Shown piece after piece: positions 9,119 through 18,080 of a DNA stretch of 64,000 nt (the first letter of the stretch is position 1; every line of letters starts with the position of its first letter). The position numbers were made by a program, and so were the translations under genes. Below the pieces are notes generated by a model. The model did no database searches, was not told the DNA's origin, and saw nothing but the letters and a program-made list of their open reading frames with translations. Origin of the DNA: Photobacterium salinisoli (GTDB lineage: Bacteria; Pseudomonadota; Gammaproteobacteria; Enterobacterales; Vibrionaceae); NCBI RefSeq assembly GCF_003614885.1, contig NZ_QZMS01000007.1, positions 1,736,001 through 1,800,000 on the forward strand, given 5' to 3'.

Positions 9119-10063
9119 ATGAATGCAAATAATCGCTTACAGCCGATCTTTTACCCTGACCAGACATGGCTTTCCGCCCCAGGATCTATGATGAAAGCTT
9201 TGATGCCGACAGTTTCAATACAGGCTGTATTGAAACGGACTGCTTTGATACTGCTAGCGTTGATACTAAACGCTTCGCTATCCCTGTCCCCCGCCATGGC
9301 AATGCCAGCAGAGATAGCCCCCACATCGGTCAGGGTACAACTGAACAGCGCCGAAAAAGAATTACAACTGCGCTACCCGGCCACCGTCCGGCTGGATCAG
9401 GTTCAACAGGACGCGCTGGCCAATGTATCCCTAATGACAACATCAGACATGGCCGGTCAGCCGTTGTACTGGATCGGTTCCTCTTTATGGAAAGCCGATC
9501 ACCGTGCTAAGCAGGCCATCGCACTGCAGCAGCAAACCTTAGACAAACAGATAAGAGCACTGGCTGATCACTGGCGACACAGCCGCCCGGCTGCCGGTGA
9601 GACACTCAATGAGCTAGCGCAACATTTAGCCTCTCCTTTGCCTGGTGAGCGCATTTTTCTTTCGCTGGACAAGGATCGCGTGCGCATCGTACCCGAGAAC
9701 AATCCCGCACTGAACGGAGCTTTTGTGTTACGGCTGACTACCCGGCCCAATACCGTTAAAGTGACGGGTGCCCTCAAACTTCCAACAGGCAATACGGCTG
9801 ATATTTCGCTTCCCTGGCAGGAAAGGCAGGATGCCGCTGGTTATCTGAAACAGGTACAAATGTTATCGGTTGCCAACCGGGATTATGTCTGGGTTATTCA
9901 GCCCGACGGCAAAGCCGAACAACACAGCATCGCGTACTGGAACCGGCAACACAAAGATATCGCGCCAGGTGCCACCCTTTATCTTGCGTTTACCGATCTG
10001 CCAGAGAGTGCTAAGTCGTTAAATGCTCAAATTATTCATTTGCTTTCACAAAGGCCTTTCTGA
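9119..10063 (+). CDS. yjbG: YjbG/GfcC family periplasmic capsule protein
   Basis: A periplasmic protein of the capsule biosynthesis GfcC family, needed for polysaccharide assembly or secretion in E. coli, though the mechanism is not settled. The ORF has 314 residues, with a hydrophobic export segment (ALILLALILNASLSLSPAMAM) near residues 42-62. A start at the internal Met pair (9188) would give a conventional signal peptide of about 37 residues. The mature domain has the beta-grasp-like N-terminal region (TSVRVQLNSAEKELQLRYP) and ends with ATLYLAFTDLPESAKSLNAQIIHLLSQRPF, a family-like C-terminus. It overlaps the next gene by one base (TGATG). Confidence 0.8.
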   Translation: MNANNRLQPIFYPDQTWLSAPGSMMKALMPTVSIQAVLKRTALILLALILNASLSLSPAMAMPAEIAPTSVRVQLNSAEKELQLRYPATVRLDQVQQDALANVSLMTTSDMAGQPLYWIGSSLWKADHRAKQAIALQQQTLDKQIRALADHWRHSRPAAGETLNELAQHLASPLPGERIFLSLDKDRVRIVPENNPALNGAFVLRLTTRPNTVKVTGALKLPTGNTADISLPWQERQDAAGYLKQVQMLSVANRDYVWVIQPDGKAEQHSIAYWNRQHKDIAPGATLYLAFTDLPESAKSLNAQIIHLLSQRPF

Positions 10064-12294
10064 TGGATCAGCCTGTTAAGTCTTCTTATTCCAAGCTATT
10101 GGGTCTCCGCTTTCTGTCAGGATTATCTCTGGGGGTAATTACCCTTCCGGCACATGCCGATGCATTCAGTTATCCTGATTTTTCCGTTTCCCAGACTGAT
10201 TTTGGTGGCGTAGGCCTGATCCAGATGCCTTCCGGCCGTGTCGCGCCGGAAGGCGAATTCACCTTTGGTGCTACCTATAACGACGATTACCTGCATTACA
10301 ATGTGTCATTGCAATTGTTCCCCTGGCTGGAAACGACCATACGTTACACCCTGGTTCAGGATGTTCTCTACAGTGAGGACGAGAACTTCAGTGGCGACAC
10401 CAAATACACAGACAAAGGCATCGACTTTAAGCTTCGCCTGCTGGAAGAGAGCTTCTGGATTCCGGAAACCGCCATCGGTATCCGTGATTTTGGCGGTACC
10501 GGATTGTTTGACGGCGAATACATTGCCGCCAGCAAACACTGGGGAGCGCTGGATTTTACCCTGGGACTGGGCTGGGGCTACATTGGCAACGGCGCCAATC
10601 TGTCCGGTGATAAAAGCCTGAGCAACGATTGCGGCCGCAATACCGAATATAAAGGCAAAGGTGGCAGTGTCGATTTCGAGCGCTGGTTCTCAGGCTGTAT
10701 GGCGCTGTTTGGCGGAGTGGAATACCAGACGCCCTGGCAACCTTTGCGACTGAAGCTGGAATATGACGGCAACGACTATACCAGTGATTTTCCTGTGACC
10801 CGCGCGGACTCTGATATGACTCAGGACAGTCCGATAAACCTGGGGGTGCTATACCGCCTGGGCGACTGGGGCGATCTGCGTATCAGCTATGAGCGCGGCA
10901 ATACCTGGACCGCCGGTTTTAACCTTAATACCAATTTTAATCAGCTGACTACTTCCTGGCGGGATACCCCCGTTGCCACCTATGCGCCCGACAGGCAAAA
11001 GCGTACTGCCACCAGCCAAGACTGGCAGAATATTGCTAATCAATTGCACACCAACGCCGGTTATGAAAACCCGACCCTGTATGCCGATGATCATACCGTG
11101 ACGGTAGTGGCACCGCAGAACAAGTATCGGGATAGCGATCAGGGCTACCAGCGCGCTGCAACCCTGCTCAGTAACCATTTACCGACAGATCCGAAAACCG
11201 GTCTGCCGCTGTATGACGAGTATCGCCTGATTGAAACCGGCAATAAGCTGCCTGTTAAAGAAACCCGGGTGAACGTGAAGGCATTTGATCAAATCGCCAG
11301 TCACCGCTATGTCAATGCCTCTATCGACGATGCCGTCGCTCATCAGGTACCGGCGCAGCCGCAAGGCCGGCTGATTGCCACAGACACTGACAAATGGGAT
11401 CTGAATGTTTCACCAACCCTTCAGCAGTCTTTTGGCGGCTCGGAAGGGTTTTACCTGTACAACCTGGGGGTAACGGCTGGTGCCAATTACCACATGACGG
11501 ATCATTGGGAGCTGGGCGGCAGCGTCTATCTCAACCTGTTCGATAACTACGATAAGTTCCTCTACGATGTGCCACCCGACGGTACAGATTTAAAACGTGT
11601 ACGTACCCTGGTTCGCCAGTACATTGATGGCAATCCGATCCGGGTGCACAATCTTCAGCTGACCTGGATGGATCAACTGGCGGATAACTGGTACGGGCAA
11701 GCGTACACAGGTTATCTTGAAATGATGTTTGCCGGTGCGGGCAGCGAAGTGCTTTATCGTCCTATGGGAGAAAACTGGGCGCTGGGCGCTGATATTAACT
11801 ATGTGGTTCAGCGAGACCCGGATACCCAGTTCGGCCTTTTCCATGACGAGGTGCAATTCGACCCCATCACAGGACGTGACTACAAGGTACAAACTGGTGC
11901 GCTGACCGGCCATGCCACTTTCTATTACCAGCCACAATGGTCCTTACTGCCCAATACGCTGATGAAAATCAGCGCCGGGCGCTACCTGACGGAAGATGTC
12001 GGTGTGACCTTCGACTTCTCCAAGCAGTTTGACAGTGGCGTCATTGCCGGCGCCTTTGTGGCCAAAACCAATCTGTCCGCCGAAGAGTTTGGCGAGGGCA
12101 GTTACAATAAAGGTTTCTACATCTCGATCCCTTACGATCTGATGACAGTAAAACCAAGCCGCAACCGCGCCAATATTTCCTGGCTTCCACTGACGCGTGA
12201 CGGCGGGCAGATGCTCAATCGTAAATACCAGCTCTATAGCATCACTGATGCGCGCTATCCCTGGTACGGCCGAAAGATGATGCAAGCTGAATAA
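10063..12294 (+). CDS. yjbH: YjbH/GfcD family outer-membrane beta-barrel protein
   Basis: A large outer-membrane protein of the YjbH family, proposed to form a polysaccharide secretion barrel. The protein has 743 residues (E. coli YjbH 698). An N-terminal export signal (LGLRFLSGLSLGVITLPAHADA) precedes the conserved FGGVGLIQMPSGRVAPEGEF segment. The rest is rich in aromatic, alternating beta-strand stretches (YNDDYLHYNVSLQLFPWLE, GSVYLNLFDNYDKF). Translation is coupled to yjbG by TGATG. A GC-rich hairpin terminator follows about 40 bases after the stop. Together with the divergent Wza system this gives two outer-membrane export components in one locus. Confidence 0.85.
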   Translation: MDQPVKSSYSKLLGLRFLSGLSLGVITLPAHADAFSYPDFSVSQTDFGGVGLIQMPSGRVAPEGEFTFGATYNDDYLHYNVSLQLFPWLETTIRYTLVQDVLYSEDENFSGDTKYTDKGIDFKLRLLEESFWIPETAIGIRDFGGTGLFDGEYIAASKHWGALDFTLGLGWGYIGNGANLSGDKSLSNDCGRNTEYKGKGGSVDFERWFSGCMALFGGVEYQTPWQPLRLKLEYDGNDYTSDFPVTRADSDMTQDSPINLGVLYRLGDWGDLRISYERGNTWTAGFNLNTNFNQLTTSWRDTPVATYAPDRQKRTATSQDWQNIANQLHTNAGYENPTLYADDHTVTVVAPQNKYRDSDQGYQRAATLLSNHLPTDPKTGLPLYDEYRLIETGNKLPVKETRVNVKAFDQIASHRYVNASIDDAVAHQVPAQPQGRLIATDTDKWDLNVSPTLQQSFGGSEGFYLYNLGVTAGANYHMTDHWELGGSVYLNLFDNYDKFLYDVPPDGTDLKRVRTLVRQYIDGNPIRVHNLQLTWMDQLADNWYGQAYTGYLEMMFAGAGSEVLYRPMGENWALGADINYVVQRDPDTQFGLFHDEVQFDPITGRDYKVQTGALTGHATFYYQPQWSLLPNTLMKISAGRYLTEDVGVTFDFSKQFDSGVIAGAFVAKTNLSAEEFGEGSYNKGFYISIPYDLMTVKPSRNRANISWLPLTRDGGQMLNRKYQLYSITDARYPWYGRKMMQAE

Positions 12295-12331
12295 ATGTAA
12301 AACTCAAGGCTTTATAGTCAGATGGTACTGA

Positions 12332-12360
12332 GTGGCCCGCCCCGGCGGGTCACTTTATTT
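12332..12360 (+). terminator. Terminator after the yjbH-like gene
   Basis: GTGGCCCGCC (12332-12341) pairs with GGCGGGTCAC (12344-12353), with one G-U pair, and is followed by TTTATTT. It closes the yjbEFGH-like operon. Confidence 0.75.
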
Positions 12361-12669
12361 CTGAGATAACCGCTGCTCCTGCTTTTTCTGTCCTTTTTGC
12401 TTTCTCTTCTGCTTTTTAGCTTTCTTTATATTCTTTCAACTCTTTTTAGTTGCTCTGAGTGTCTGGTTTCGCCAACAATCAGCCCTGCAAACTGAATGGA
12501 TTTATTGCACTCGTGCGCTGCTGTGAGACTAAGTCGTCCTGTTAAACGGTTGGACCCGGATCCCGTACCGGCAACATAAAAAGTGGCTAAAGATTAATCT
12601 TCATCGAATACTGTCGCCTTCCTGATCTGGATGAAGTGATCTCGTAATCGACGTTTGTGAGGTAGAAAT
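12361..12669. other. Intergenic stretch before the small membrane protein
   Basis: About 310 bases without a gene. It contains pyrimidine-rich runs (CTTTTTCTGTCC and TTTGCTTTCTCTTC at about 12378-12430) and ends with GTGAGGTAGAAAT, the ribosome binding site of the 74-residue ORF. No promoter could be assigned with confidence. Confidence 0.5.
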
Positions 12670-12894
12670 ATGTTCAGAAAATATGCTGTTTTTTCGGTAA
12701 CATTTCCCGTACTGCATAAAATCAACCTGTTGCTGGCGATCGCGTTTTTTGCCACCTGCTGCTACCAGTTGGTGGTCCGGGAAGATATCGTCTTCAGCCT
12801 GGGGTTACTGGCCGTCTTGTTCCTGCTGACTCTTTTTGCCGGTTCGTCAAACTACCGGCGTAAATATATCAGCTTCCCCTATTCCGTCGATTAG
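12670..12894 (+). CDS. Small membrane protein, unknown function
   Basis: A 74-residue protein I do not recognise. It has two predicted membrane helices: about 18-35 (INLLLAIAFFATCCYQLV) and about 42-58 (FSLGLLAVLFLLTLFAG), with a basic C-terminal tail (NYRRKYISFPYSVD). A good ribosome binding site (GAGG, eight bases before the ATG) supports translation. It lies between the yjbH-like gene and the wzz-like gene on the same strand, so a role in polysaccharide export is possible from context only. Nothing in the sequence shows a catalytic motif. Confidence 0.55.
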   Translation: MFRKYAVFSVTFPVLHKINLLLAIAFFATCCYQLVVREDIVFSLGLLAVLFLLTLFAGSSNYRRKYISFPYSVD

Positions 12895-13244
12895 CCCTGG
12901 ACTCATTACGATTGAGAGAGGGAGAGAGGCTCAGCATCACGCATCTTGAGGTCACACTTAAGTGACAGTTGCTTTTTTGTATAAAAAGTAACTTTTAATG
13001 AGCCTCGGTTATCCGAATTTTTTGTCAGGGATCACGGATAGTAGAAACTTGTTCAATAATTTCCTGCAAGTGCCCTATGGCTGCTTGCTTCCGCTAAGAG
13101 CCCCCACCTATAATTTGCCTTGTGAGTACATATTCACTTAATTCTAATGCTCTACTGAACGCATTAAGATAAAATTACAAAGATTTTTTTTTATTTTTCT
13201 TATTTATCGCATCACAAATTGCAGTTATCAATGGAAGTGTCATA
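12895..13244. other. AT-rich leader region upstream of the wzz-like gene
   Basis: 350 bases with two local hairpins. GTCAC/GTGAC sits around 12950-12966, and AGTTGCTTTTT (12967-12977) pairs with AAAAAGTAACT (12983-12993) with one G-U pair. The second could terminate transcription from the small upstream gene. The final ATGGAAG at 13231-13237 supplies the ribosome binding site for the GTG start at 13245. No ops element was found on this strand here. Confidence 0.5.
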
Positions 13245-14378
13245 GTGACAGATACACACACAAAAGCCGTCCCGTCAGGCCCTCAACTTGTTCATCACTC
13301 TAATCAAACTATGCCAACACCAGACAGCACTGATGAAATTGATCTCGTCCAGCTGGTAAGGACCCTATGGCAGGAAAAGCTGTTGATAGCGCTGATTACC
13401 TTTGTCTTCGCCATCGCAGGTGTTGCCTACGCCCTGACTGCACAAGAATGGTGGACAGCCAAAGCCAAGGTGATACAGCCCCAGATTACCGACTTTGCCC
13501 AGCTGCAGCGTGAAATCAGTGCTTTCCAGCCAGCGTTTGATATCTATCAGGCAGACGGTACCGTACTGGTCAGCACCCAACTGCTGGATGTGGCAGATGC
13601 CGAAGTGCTGTTTAAGCATTTCATCAATGGCTTTAATTCGCTGGAAAACAAAAAAGCATTTTTGACGGACAGTAGCGATTTTCAGCAGTATCTGACTGAC
13701 AATAACGTTGTCTCTGAAGAAGATACCGACAGAGCGCTGGAAAACTGGTTTGATAAAATCACGGCTCAGCCAGCAAGCAAACAGGAAGCCGATACCTTTG
13801 TGATTAACCTGCAGGCGACCACCAGCAACAGCAGTTTTGCTATGCTAAAACAATATATCGATTTCGTTTCAACCAAAGTCTATAACGATACATTATCGAA
13901 CGTGCAGGCGCTGGTATCAGCCAAAGAGTATGAGCTGAAACAGCAGCTTAAGGTACTGCGCAGTCAGGCCAGCAGTTTTCTGCAAGTAGAAAAAGAGCGT
14001 ACCCAGTATGCCCTGAATATTGCCAGTGCGGCAGATGTCAACCAGCCGGTGCAAAACCTGGGGGATAACGAGATCTTTGCTATCAACCTGGGCGCTAAAG
14101 CGCTGGCGGCCAAGGTGAGTGCCTTGGAATCAGTCAAGAACCTGAGTGTGGTTGAACCCCGCATTCAGCAGGTAGAAGCGCGTCTTTCCCTGCTGCAGGG
14201 CACTGAATTGAATAAAAATATCCAGTTTAAAACCTACCGTTTCCTTGAAAACGTAGAAAAACCGGTGACTAAAGACAAACCTAAGCGCTCACTGATTGTG
14301 GTGATCGCCACACTGCTGGGCGGCATGCTGGGTGTGGCTTTTGTCCTGATCCGCTCTGCGTTCAGAAATCACGATTAA
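13245..14378 (+). CDS. Wzz-type polysaccharide chain-length determinant
   Basis: An inner-membrane co-polymerase expected to set polysaccharide chain length. The protein has 377 residues. The start is GTG, chosen because GGAAG lies seven bases upstream. Domains in order: a cytoplasmic N-terminus with TDEIDLVQLVRTLWQEK; TM1 at about 52-69 (LLIALITFVFAIAGVAYAL); a periplasmic helical domain at about 75-340; and TM2 near the C-terminus (SLIVVIATLLGGMLGVAFVLI), ending in RSAFRNHD. There is no kinase domain. TM2 is strikingly like TM2 of the Wzc encoded at 3205-5364 (both contain TLLGGML and VLIR), so the two may share an origin or partner. A hairpin terminator follows. Confidence 0.82.
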   Translation: MTDTHTKAVPSGPQLVHHSNQTMPTPDSTDEIDLVQLVRTLWQEKLLIALITFVFAIAGVAYALTAQEWWTAKAKVIQPQITDFAQLQREISAFQPAFDIYQADGTVLVSTQLLDVADAEVLFKHFINGFNSLENKKAFLTDSSDFQQYLTDNNVVSEEDTDRALENWFDKITAQPASKQEADTFVINLQATTSNSSFAMLKQYIDFVSTKVYNDTLSNVQALVSAKEYELKQQLKVLRSQASSFLQVEKERTQYALNIASAADVNQPVQNLGDNEIFAINLGAKALAAKVSALESVKNLSVVEPRIQQVEARLSLLQGTELNKNIQFKTYRFLENVEKPVTKDKPKRSLIVVIATLLGGMLGVAFVLIRSAFRNHD

Positions 14379-14416
14379 TTGCCAAAACAAGCAATTATCA
14401 GAGATGGGATAAACTA

Positions 14417-14447
14417 AAAGGCCAGTTCGGATAACGGACTGGCCTTT
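14417..14447. terminator. Bidirectional hairpin between wzz-like gene and yfcL
   Basis: AAAGGCCAGT (14417-14426) pairs with ACTGGCCTTT (14438-14447). The A and T runs inside the stem allow it to act for both convergent genes. Confidence 0.75.
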
Positions 14448-14517
14448 GGGTATCTGTTTGTACTTCTGTTTCAATTACTAGCAATGTGCCGGGATTATGG
14501 CAATCGAACCAGAGCTA

Positions 14518-14787
14518 TTATTCAACCGCCGATTGTTGTAGCTGAAGCCACAGCGATTTCACCAGCTGTTGATCGGCAGGGTTCAGTTCAGACTGCGCAT
14601 TCTTCAGGCTATCATTGACCGCCTGGTTCATCGCCTCCAAAGACGCAATGCCGTCGCGTTCACACTCTGCTGCCGACAACGAAATATGACCACGCAGGTA
14701 ACCGCCTGCAAATAATTCGTCATCCGATGCCGTTTCCACCATCAGGTCAATCAGGGTGAGCAGCTTTTCTTCGTATTGCTGGATCAT
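14518..14787 (-). CDS. yfcL: YfcL family protein
   Basis: An 89-residue protein of the YfcL family, function unknown. Family-like features are the start MIQQYEEKLLTLIDLMVETASDDELFAGGYLRGHISL and the C-terminal NPADQQLVKSLWLQLQQ. In E. coli yfcL lies next to epmC, and here too it follows epmC on the same strand after 97 bases, which supports the call. The neighbouring aroC, also in this order in E. coli, is found further right. Confidence 0.85.
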   Translation of the reverse strand: MIQQYEEKLLTLIDLMVETASDDELFAGGYLRGHISLSAAECERDGIASLEAMNQAVNDSLKNAQSELNPADQQLVKSLWLQLQQSAVE

Positions 14788-14884
14788 CTCGTCACTCTTT
14801 CGTTTTATCTGAATCTGGCCCTGTACGGCACAGAATAGGTTTACTCACGCCACTCATACACTGACGTGATGCGTGTCCGTATCA

Positions 14885-15418
14885 TCAAAGCGGCTCAGGA
14901 AAATCGTCTGCGCTGAGCGGTTGTACACCATAATGCTGTCGCAACACTTCTGACAGTATGCCCGCACGCTCCGGTGTATTGCCATCCAGGTAATGCAGCA
15001 CCTGCTGGCGAACTTTGCGGGTAAATCCTACCCGATCCGGCTCATGATCACCACTCAGGTTGTCGCAGCTGACCTGAAAACGAAAGCCGCAACTGGCGGC
15101 CAACAGCCACTCTACCGCCTGAGGTTTCACTTCAACCTGCTCAAACACGGCCTGTTGATCAGTGTCCCGCCCGTCGGGTAAATACCAGTAGCCGTAATCT
15201 TCTTTCAAGCGCCGCTCGGGGCCGGCAATACACCAATGCGCGATCTCGTGCAGTGCAGAGGCAAAGTAACCGCGGGCAAACACAATTCTGTGGTGCGGAT
15301 GCTCAGTATCAGCAGGAAGATAAATCGGTTCATCACCGCCCAGCACCAATTCGGTGTTGAAGCGGGTCAAGAAAGTGCGATTAAAGAGTGTTATCAGGTC
15401 GTTATAATCGTGAGGCAT
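14885..15418 (-). CDS. epmC: Elongation factor P hydroxylase EpmC (YfcM)
   Basis: EpmC hydroxylates the beta-lysylated lysine of elongation factor P in the EpmABC modification pathway. The protein has 177 residues (E. coli 182). The metal-binding HEIAHW motif (His57, Glu58, His61) follows the conserved FARGYFASALHE. Other family features are RRLKEDYGYWYLPDGRD, EVKPQAVEWLL and the HYL..PERAGIL C-terminal region. Its neighbours are yfcL downstream and a divergent UDP-sugar dehydratase gene upstream. The epmC-yfcL pair is conserved core sequence, so the dehydratase between it and aroC looks inserted. Confidence 0.92.
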   Translation of the reverse strand: MPHDYNDLITLFNRTFLTRFNTELVLGGDEPIYLPADTEHPHHRIVFARGYFASALHEIAHWCIAGPERRLKEDYGYWYLPDGRDTDQQAVFEQVEVKPQAVEWLLAASCGFRFQVSCDNLSGDHEPDRVGFTRKVRQQVLHYLDGNTPERAGILSEVLRQHYGVQPLSADDFPEPL

Positions 15419-15695
15419 GGACTGTGCGTGGCTTTATTTAACATCAGGGAGGTCAGCGCTGATGCCCTTAGCCCCCTCTCGCAAGAATGGCGCCGATTAT
15501 AGCGGGTTTGGGAGCATAGTGCTAACCGCAACACATTAAGCCTTACACCATAAGGGGACTCACGCTCGCACTAAAGCCCATGGTATGATGCTGCCTTCTT
15601 GAAACCGATAGTAGCAAGATAATGCAAGTCATTATCAAAGCATACTGCTGCCAGTAATATCGACATCGCGATTTTTCATACTCACAGAATCACAC

Positions 15696-16808
15696 ATGCC
15701 AAACACCACCTTAAACATCGAAACATTGTTAGACCGTGAGCAAGTGCTGCCACTCACATCGCTCATGTCGAAAAACATTACCGGCAAAAACGTAATGATT
15801 ACCGGGGCTGGTGGTTCAATTGGCTCAGAGTTATGCAGACAGATAATCCGGCTGAAACCCAGAAAATTAGTCTTATTTGAGTTAAATGAATTTAACTTAT
15901 ATAGCATCCATCATGACATCAGCCTGCAACTCAAAAATCTGGGACTTGATATTCCATTGATTTCTGCTTTAGGTTCTGTTCAACATCAGCAGAGAGCTCA
16001 ATCGCTGATGGTAAAACATCAGGTCGACAACCTTTATCATGCTGCGGCTTACAAACATGTCCCTATGCTTGAAGAAGAGCAAAACATCATTGAGGGGCTG
16101 TATAACAATGTCTTTGGTACTTTGGCACTAGCAAAGGCAGCAATAGAGGCTAAAGTTAGCCACTTCACCTTAATTTCTACCGATAAAGCCGTACAACCTA
16201 TTAATATTATGGGTGCCAGCAAACGGCTAGCAGAGCTTATAGTGCAATCTCTGGCCCAGTATCAGAACACAACACTTTTTACAGCAGTGCGATTCGGTAA
16301 CGTGCTCAATTCTTCCGGTTCAGCCTTACCACTATTCAAGCAGCAGATCCTGCAAGGCGGACCAGTCACGGTTACTCATCCTGATGCAACCCGTTACTTC
16401 ATGTCTATTCCAGAGGCAGCTCAATTGGTGATTCAAGCAAATGGAATGAGCGAAAACGGACAACTGTTTGTTCTTGATATGGGGAAACCCGTCAAAGTTT
16501 TAACATTGGTTGAACGACTGATTCAGCAGTTGCATCCGGTAAATGCTCACCATGCCAGCCCTGAAATTGAGATCATTTTTACCGGGCTTCGAGCGGGAGA
16601 AAAGCTCGAGGAAGAGCCACTTATCACAGAAAACACAAAAAGAACTGTGCATCCCAAAATCATGGTCTTAGAAGAAAAACCGAGCCCATGGTCTGAATTA
16701 GAAACCTATTTAAATCAGCTCAATCACTATTGTGCTGAAACGAATGTAGAAAGTATTCGTTCACTTTTACGCCAGTTTATGTGCTCACAGCCTTTGACTG
16801 ATGCTTGA
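15696..16808 (+). CDS. UDP-sugar 4,6-dehydratase, CapD/FlaA1-type catalytic domain only
   Basis: A 370-residue NAD-dependent extended SDR of the CapD/WbpM/FlaA1 group, which usually dehydrates UDP-GlcNAc to a 4-keto-6-deoxy sugar. Rossmann motif GAGGSIG is at residues 37-43. STDKAVQPINIMGASK (162-177) carries the Met-x3-Lys that replaces Tyr-x3-Lys in this group. WbpM-like proteins have an N-terminal membrane half of about 250 residues; this protein begins at the linker (ETLLDREQV), so the membrane half is absent. The reading frame stays open upstream to 15615 without an ATG, and the chosen ATG has no clear ribosome binding site. It is flanked by epmC and aroC, away from other sugar genes. 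Confidence 0.8.
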   Translation: MPNTTLNIETLLDREQVLPLTSLMSKNITGKNVMITGAGGSIGSELCRQIIRLKPRKLVLFELNEFNLYSIHHDISLQLKNLGLDIPLISALGSVQHQQRAQSLMVKHQVDNLYHAAAYKHVPMLEEEQNIIEGLYNNVFGTLALAKAAIEAKVSHFTLISTDKAVQPINIMGASKRLAELIVQSLAQYQNTTLFTAVRFGNVLNSSGSALPLFKQQILQGGPVTVTHPDATRYFMSIPEAAQLVIQANGMSENGQLFVLDMGKPVKVLTLVERLIQQLHPVNAHHASPEIEIIFTGLRAGEKLEEEPLITENTKRTVHPKIMVLEEKPSPWSELETYLNQLNHYCAETNVESIRSLLRQFMCSQPLTDA

Positions 16809-16820
16809 AAAAATAACGTA

Positions 16821-16852
16821 CAAAAAGAGGACGCCCCAACGTCCTCTTTTTG
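16821..16852. terminator. Bidirectional terminator between dehydratase gene and aroC
   Basis: AAAAAGAGGACG (16822-16833) pairs with CGTCCTCTTTTT (16840-16851). A strong stem with A and T tracts lies in the gap between two convergent genes. Confidence 0.9.
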
Positions 16853-16890
16853 TTTAAGCAGCCAGCTTTAATGATCGGCCGGTTTGCGCT

Positions 16891-17988
16891 TTAGTCAATT
16901 TCTTTCAGCTTAGGTGTCGAGGTAATCACATCGGCGTTTTGCGCGCGGTGGCGCAGCAGGTGATCCATCAGCACGATAGCCACCATGGCTTCTGCAATCG
17001 GCACTGCGCGAATGCCGACACACGGGTCATGGCGACCACGGGTAACGACTTCAGCGCTTTCGCCCTGCTTGTTGATTGTCTCACCCGGTACGGTAATGCT
17101 GGATGTGGGCTTGAGTGCCAGATGGGCGACAATATCCTGCCCGGATGAAATCCCGCCTAGGATGCCACCAGCGTGATTTGACTTGAAACCTTGCGGTGAC
17201 ATGGCATCGCGGTGTTCGCTGCCGCGCTGTGTCACGACATCAAAGCCATCGCCAATCTCCACGCCTTTTACTGCGTTGATGCCCATCAGTGCATGGGCAA
17301 TGTCAGCATCCAGGCGATCAAATACCGGCTCACCCAGTCCAACCGGGACATTCTCAGCCACCACTGTCAGTTTGGCACCGATGGAATCGCCTTCCTTCTT
17401 AAGCTTACGGATCAGCTCATCCAGCGCATCGACTTTCGAGGCATCCGGACAGAAAAACGCATTCTGCTCGACCTGATCCCAATCGACCGTATCAATACTG
17501 ACGTCGCCCATTTGCGACAAGTAAGCACGTACTTCGATACCGTGAACCTGTTTCAGGTATTTTTTGGCAATTGCGCCAGCCGCTACCCGCATCGCGGTTT
17601 CACGGGCGGAAGAACGGCCGCCACCGCGGTAATCGCGGACACCGTATTTTTGCTCGTAAGTGTAATCAGCATGGCCGGGACGGAACAGATCTTTGATCTG
17701 GGAGTAGTCTTTCGAGCGTTGATCGGTATTTTCGATCATCAGACCGATTGAGGTACCGGTTGTCTGGCCTTCAAACACGCCGGCGAGGATTTTCACTTCA
17801 TCCGGCTCGCGACGCTGTGTGGTGTACTTAGAGGTTCCCGGACGGCGACGGTCGAGATCGTGCTGCATGTCGGCTTCTGTCAGTGCCAACCCGGGTGGGC
17901 AACCATCAACGATGCAGCCCAGCGCCAGACCATGGCTTTCGCCGAAGGTGGTGACGCGAAAAACTTGTCCAATTGTGTTGCCTGCCAT
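16891..17988 (-). CDS. aroC: Chorismate synthase
   Basis: This enzyme converts 5-enolpyruvylshikimate-3-phosphate to chorismate, the last shikimate-pathway step, using reduced FMN. The protein has 365 residues (E. coli 361). Signatures seen are [20 protein letters not shown] at the start, [33 protein letters not shown], and the C-terminal [17 protein letters not shown]. It sits alone on the minus strand, convergent with the dehydratase gene and 92 bases after rluF. In E. coli aroC is linked to epmC-yfcL, and that linkage is kept here apart from the intervening dehydratase. Confidence 0.97.
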   Translation of the reverse strand: MAGNTIGQVFRVTTFGESHGLALGCIVDGCPPGLALTEADMQHDLDRRRPGTSKYTTQRREPDEVKILAGVFEGQTTGTSIGLMIENTDQRSKDYSQIKDLFRPGHADYTYEQKYGVRDYRGGGRSSARETAMRVAAGAIAKKYLKQVHGIEVRAYLSQMGDVSIDTVDWDQVEQNAFFCPDASKVDALDELIRKLKKEGDSIGAKLTVVAENVPVGLGEPVFDRLDADIAHALMGINAVKGVEIGDGFDVVTQRGSEHRDAMSPQGFKSNHAGGILGGISSGQDIVAHLALKPTSSITVPGETINKQGESAEVVTRGRHDPCVGIRAVPIAEAMVAIVLMDHLLRHRAQNADVITSTPKLKEID

Positions 17989-18080
17989 GACTTCCCCTGT
18001 AACTTTGCTTCTGGCTTTTTGTAATCATTGAATAGTGCAAAGTTGCGCAGGGGAATGCAAGCAGAATCGGCGTTCAGCCG

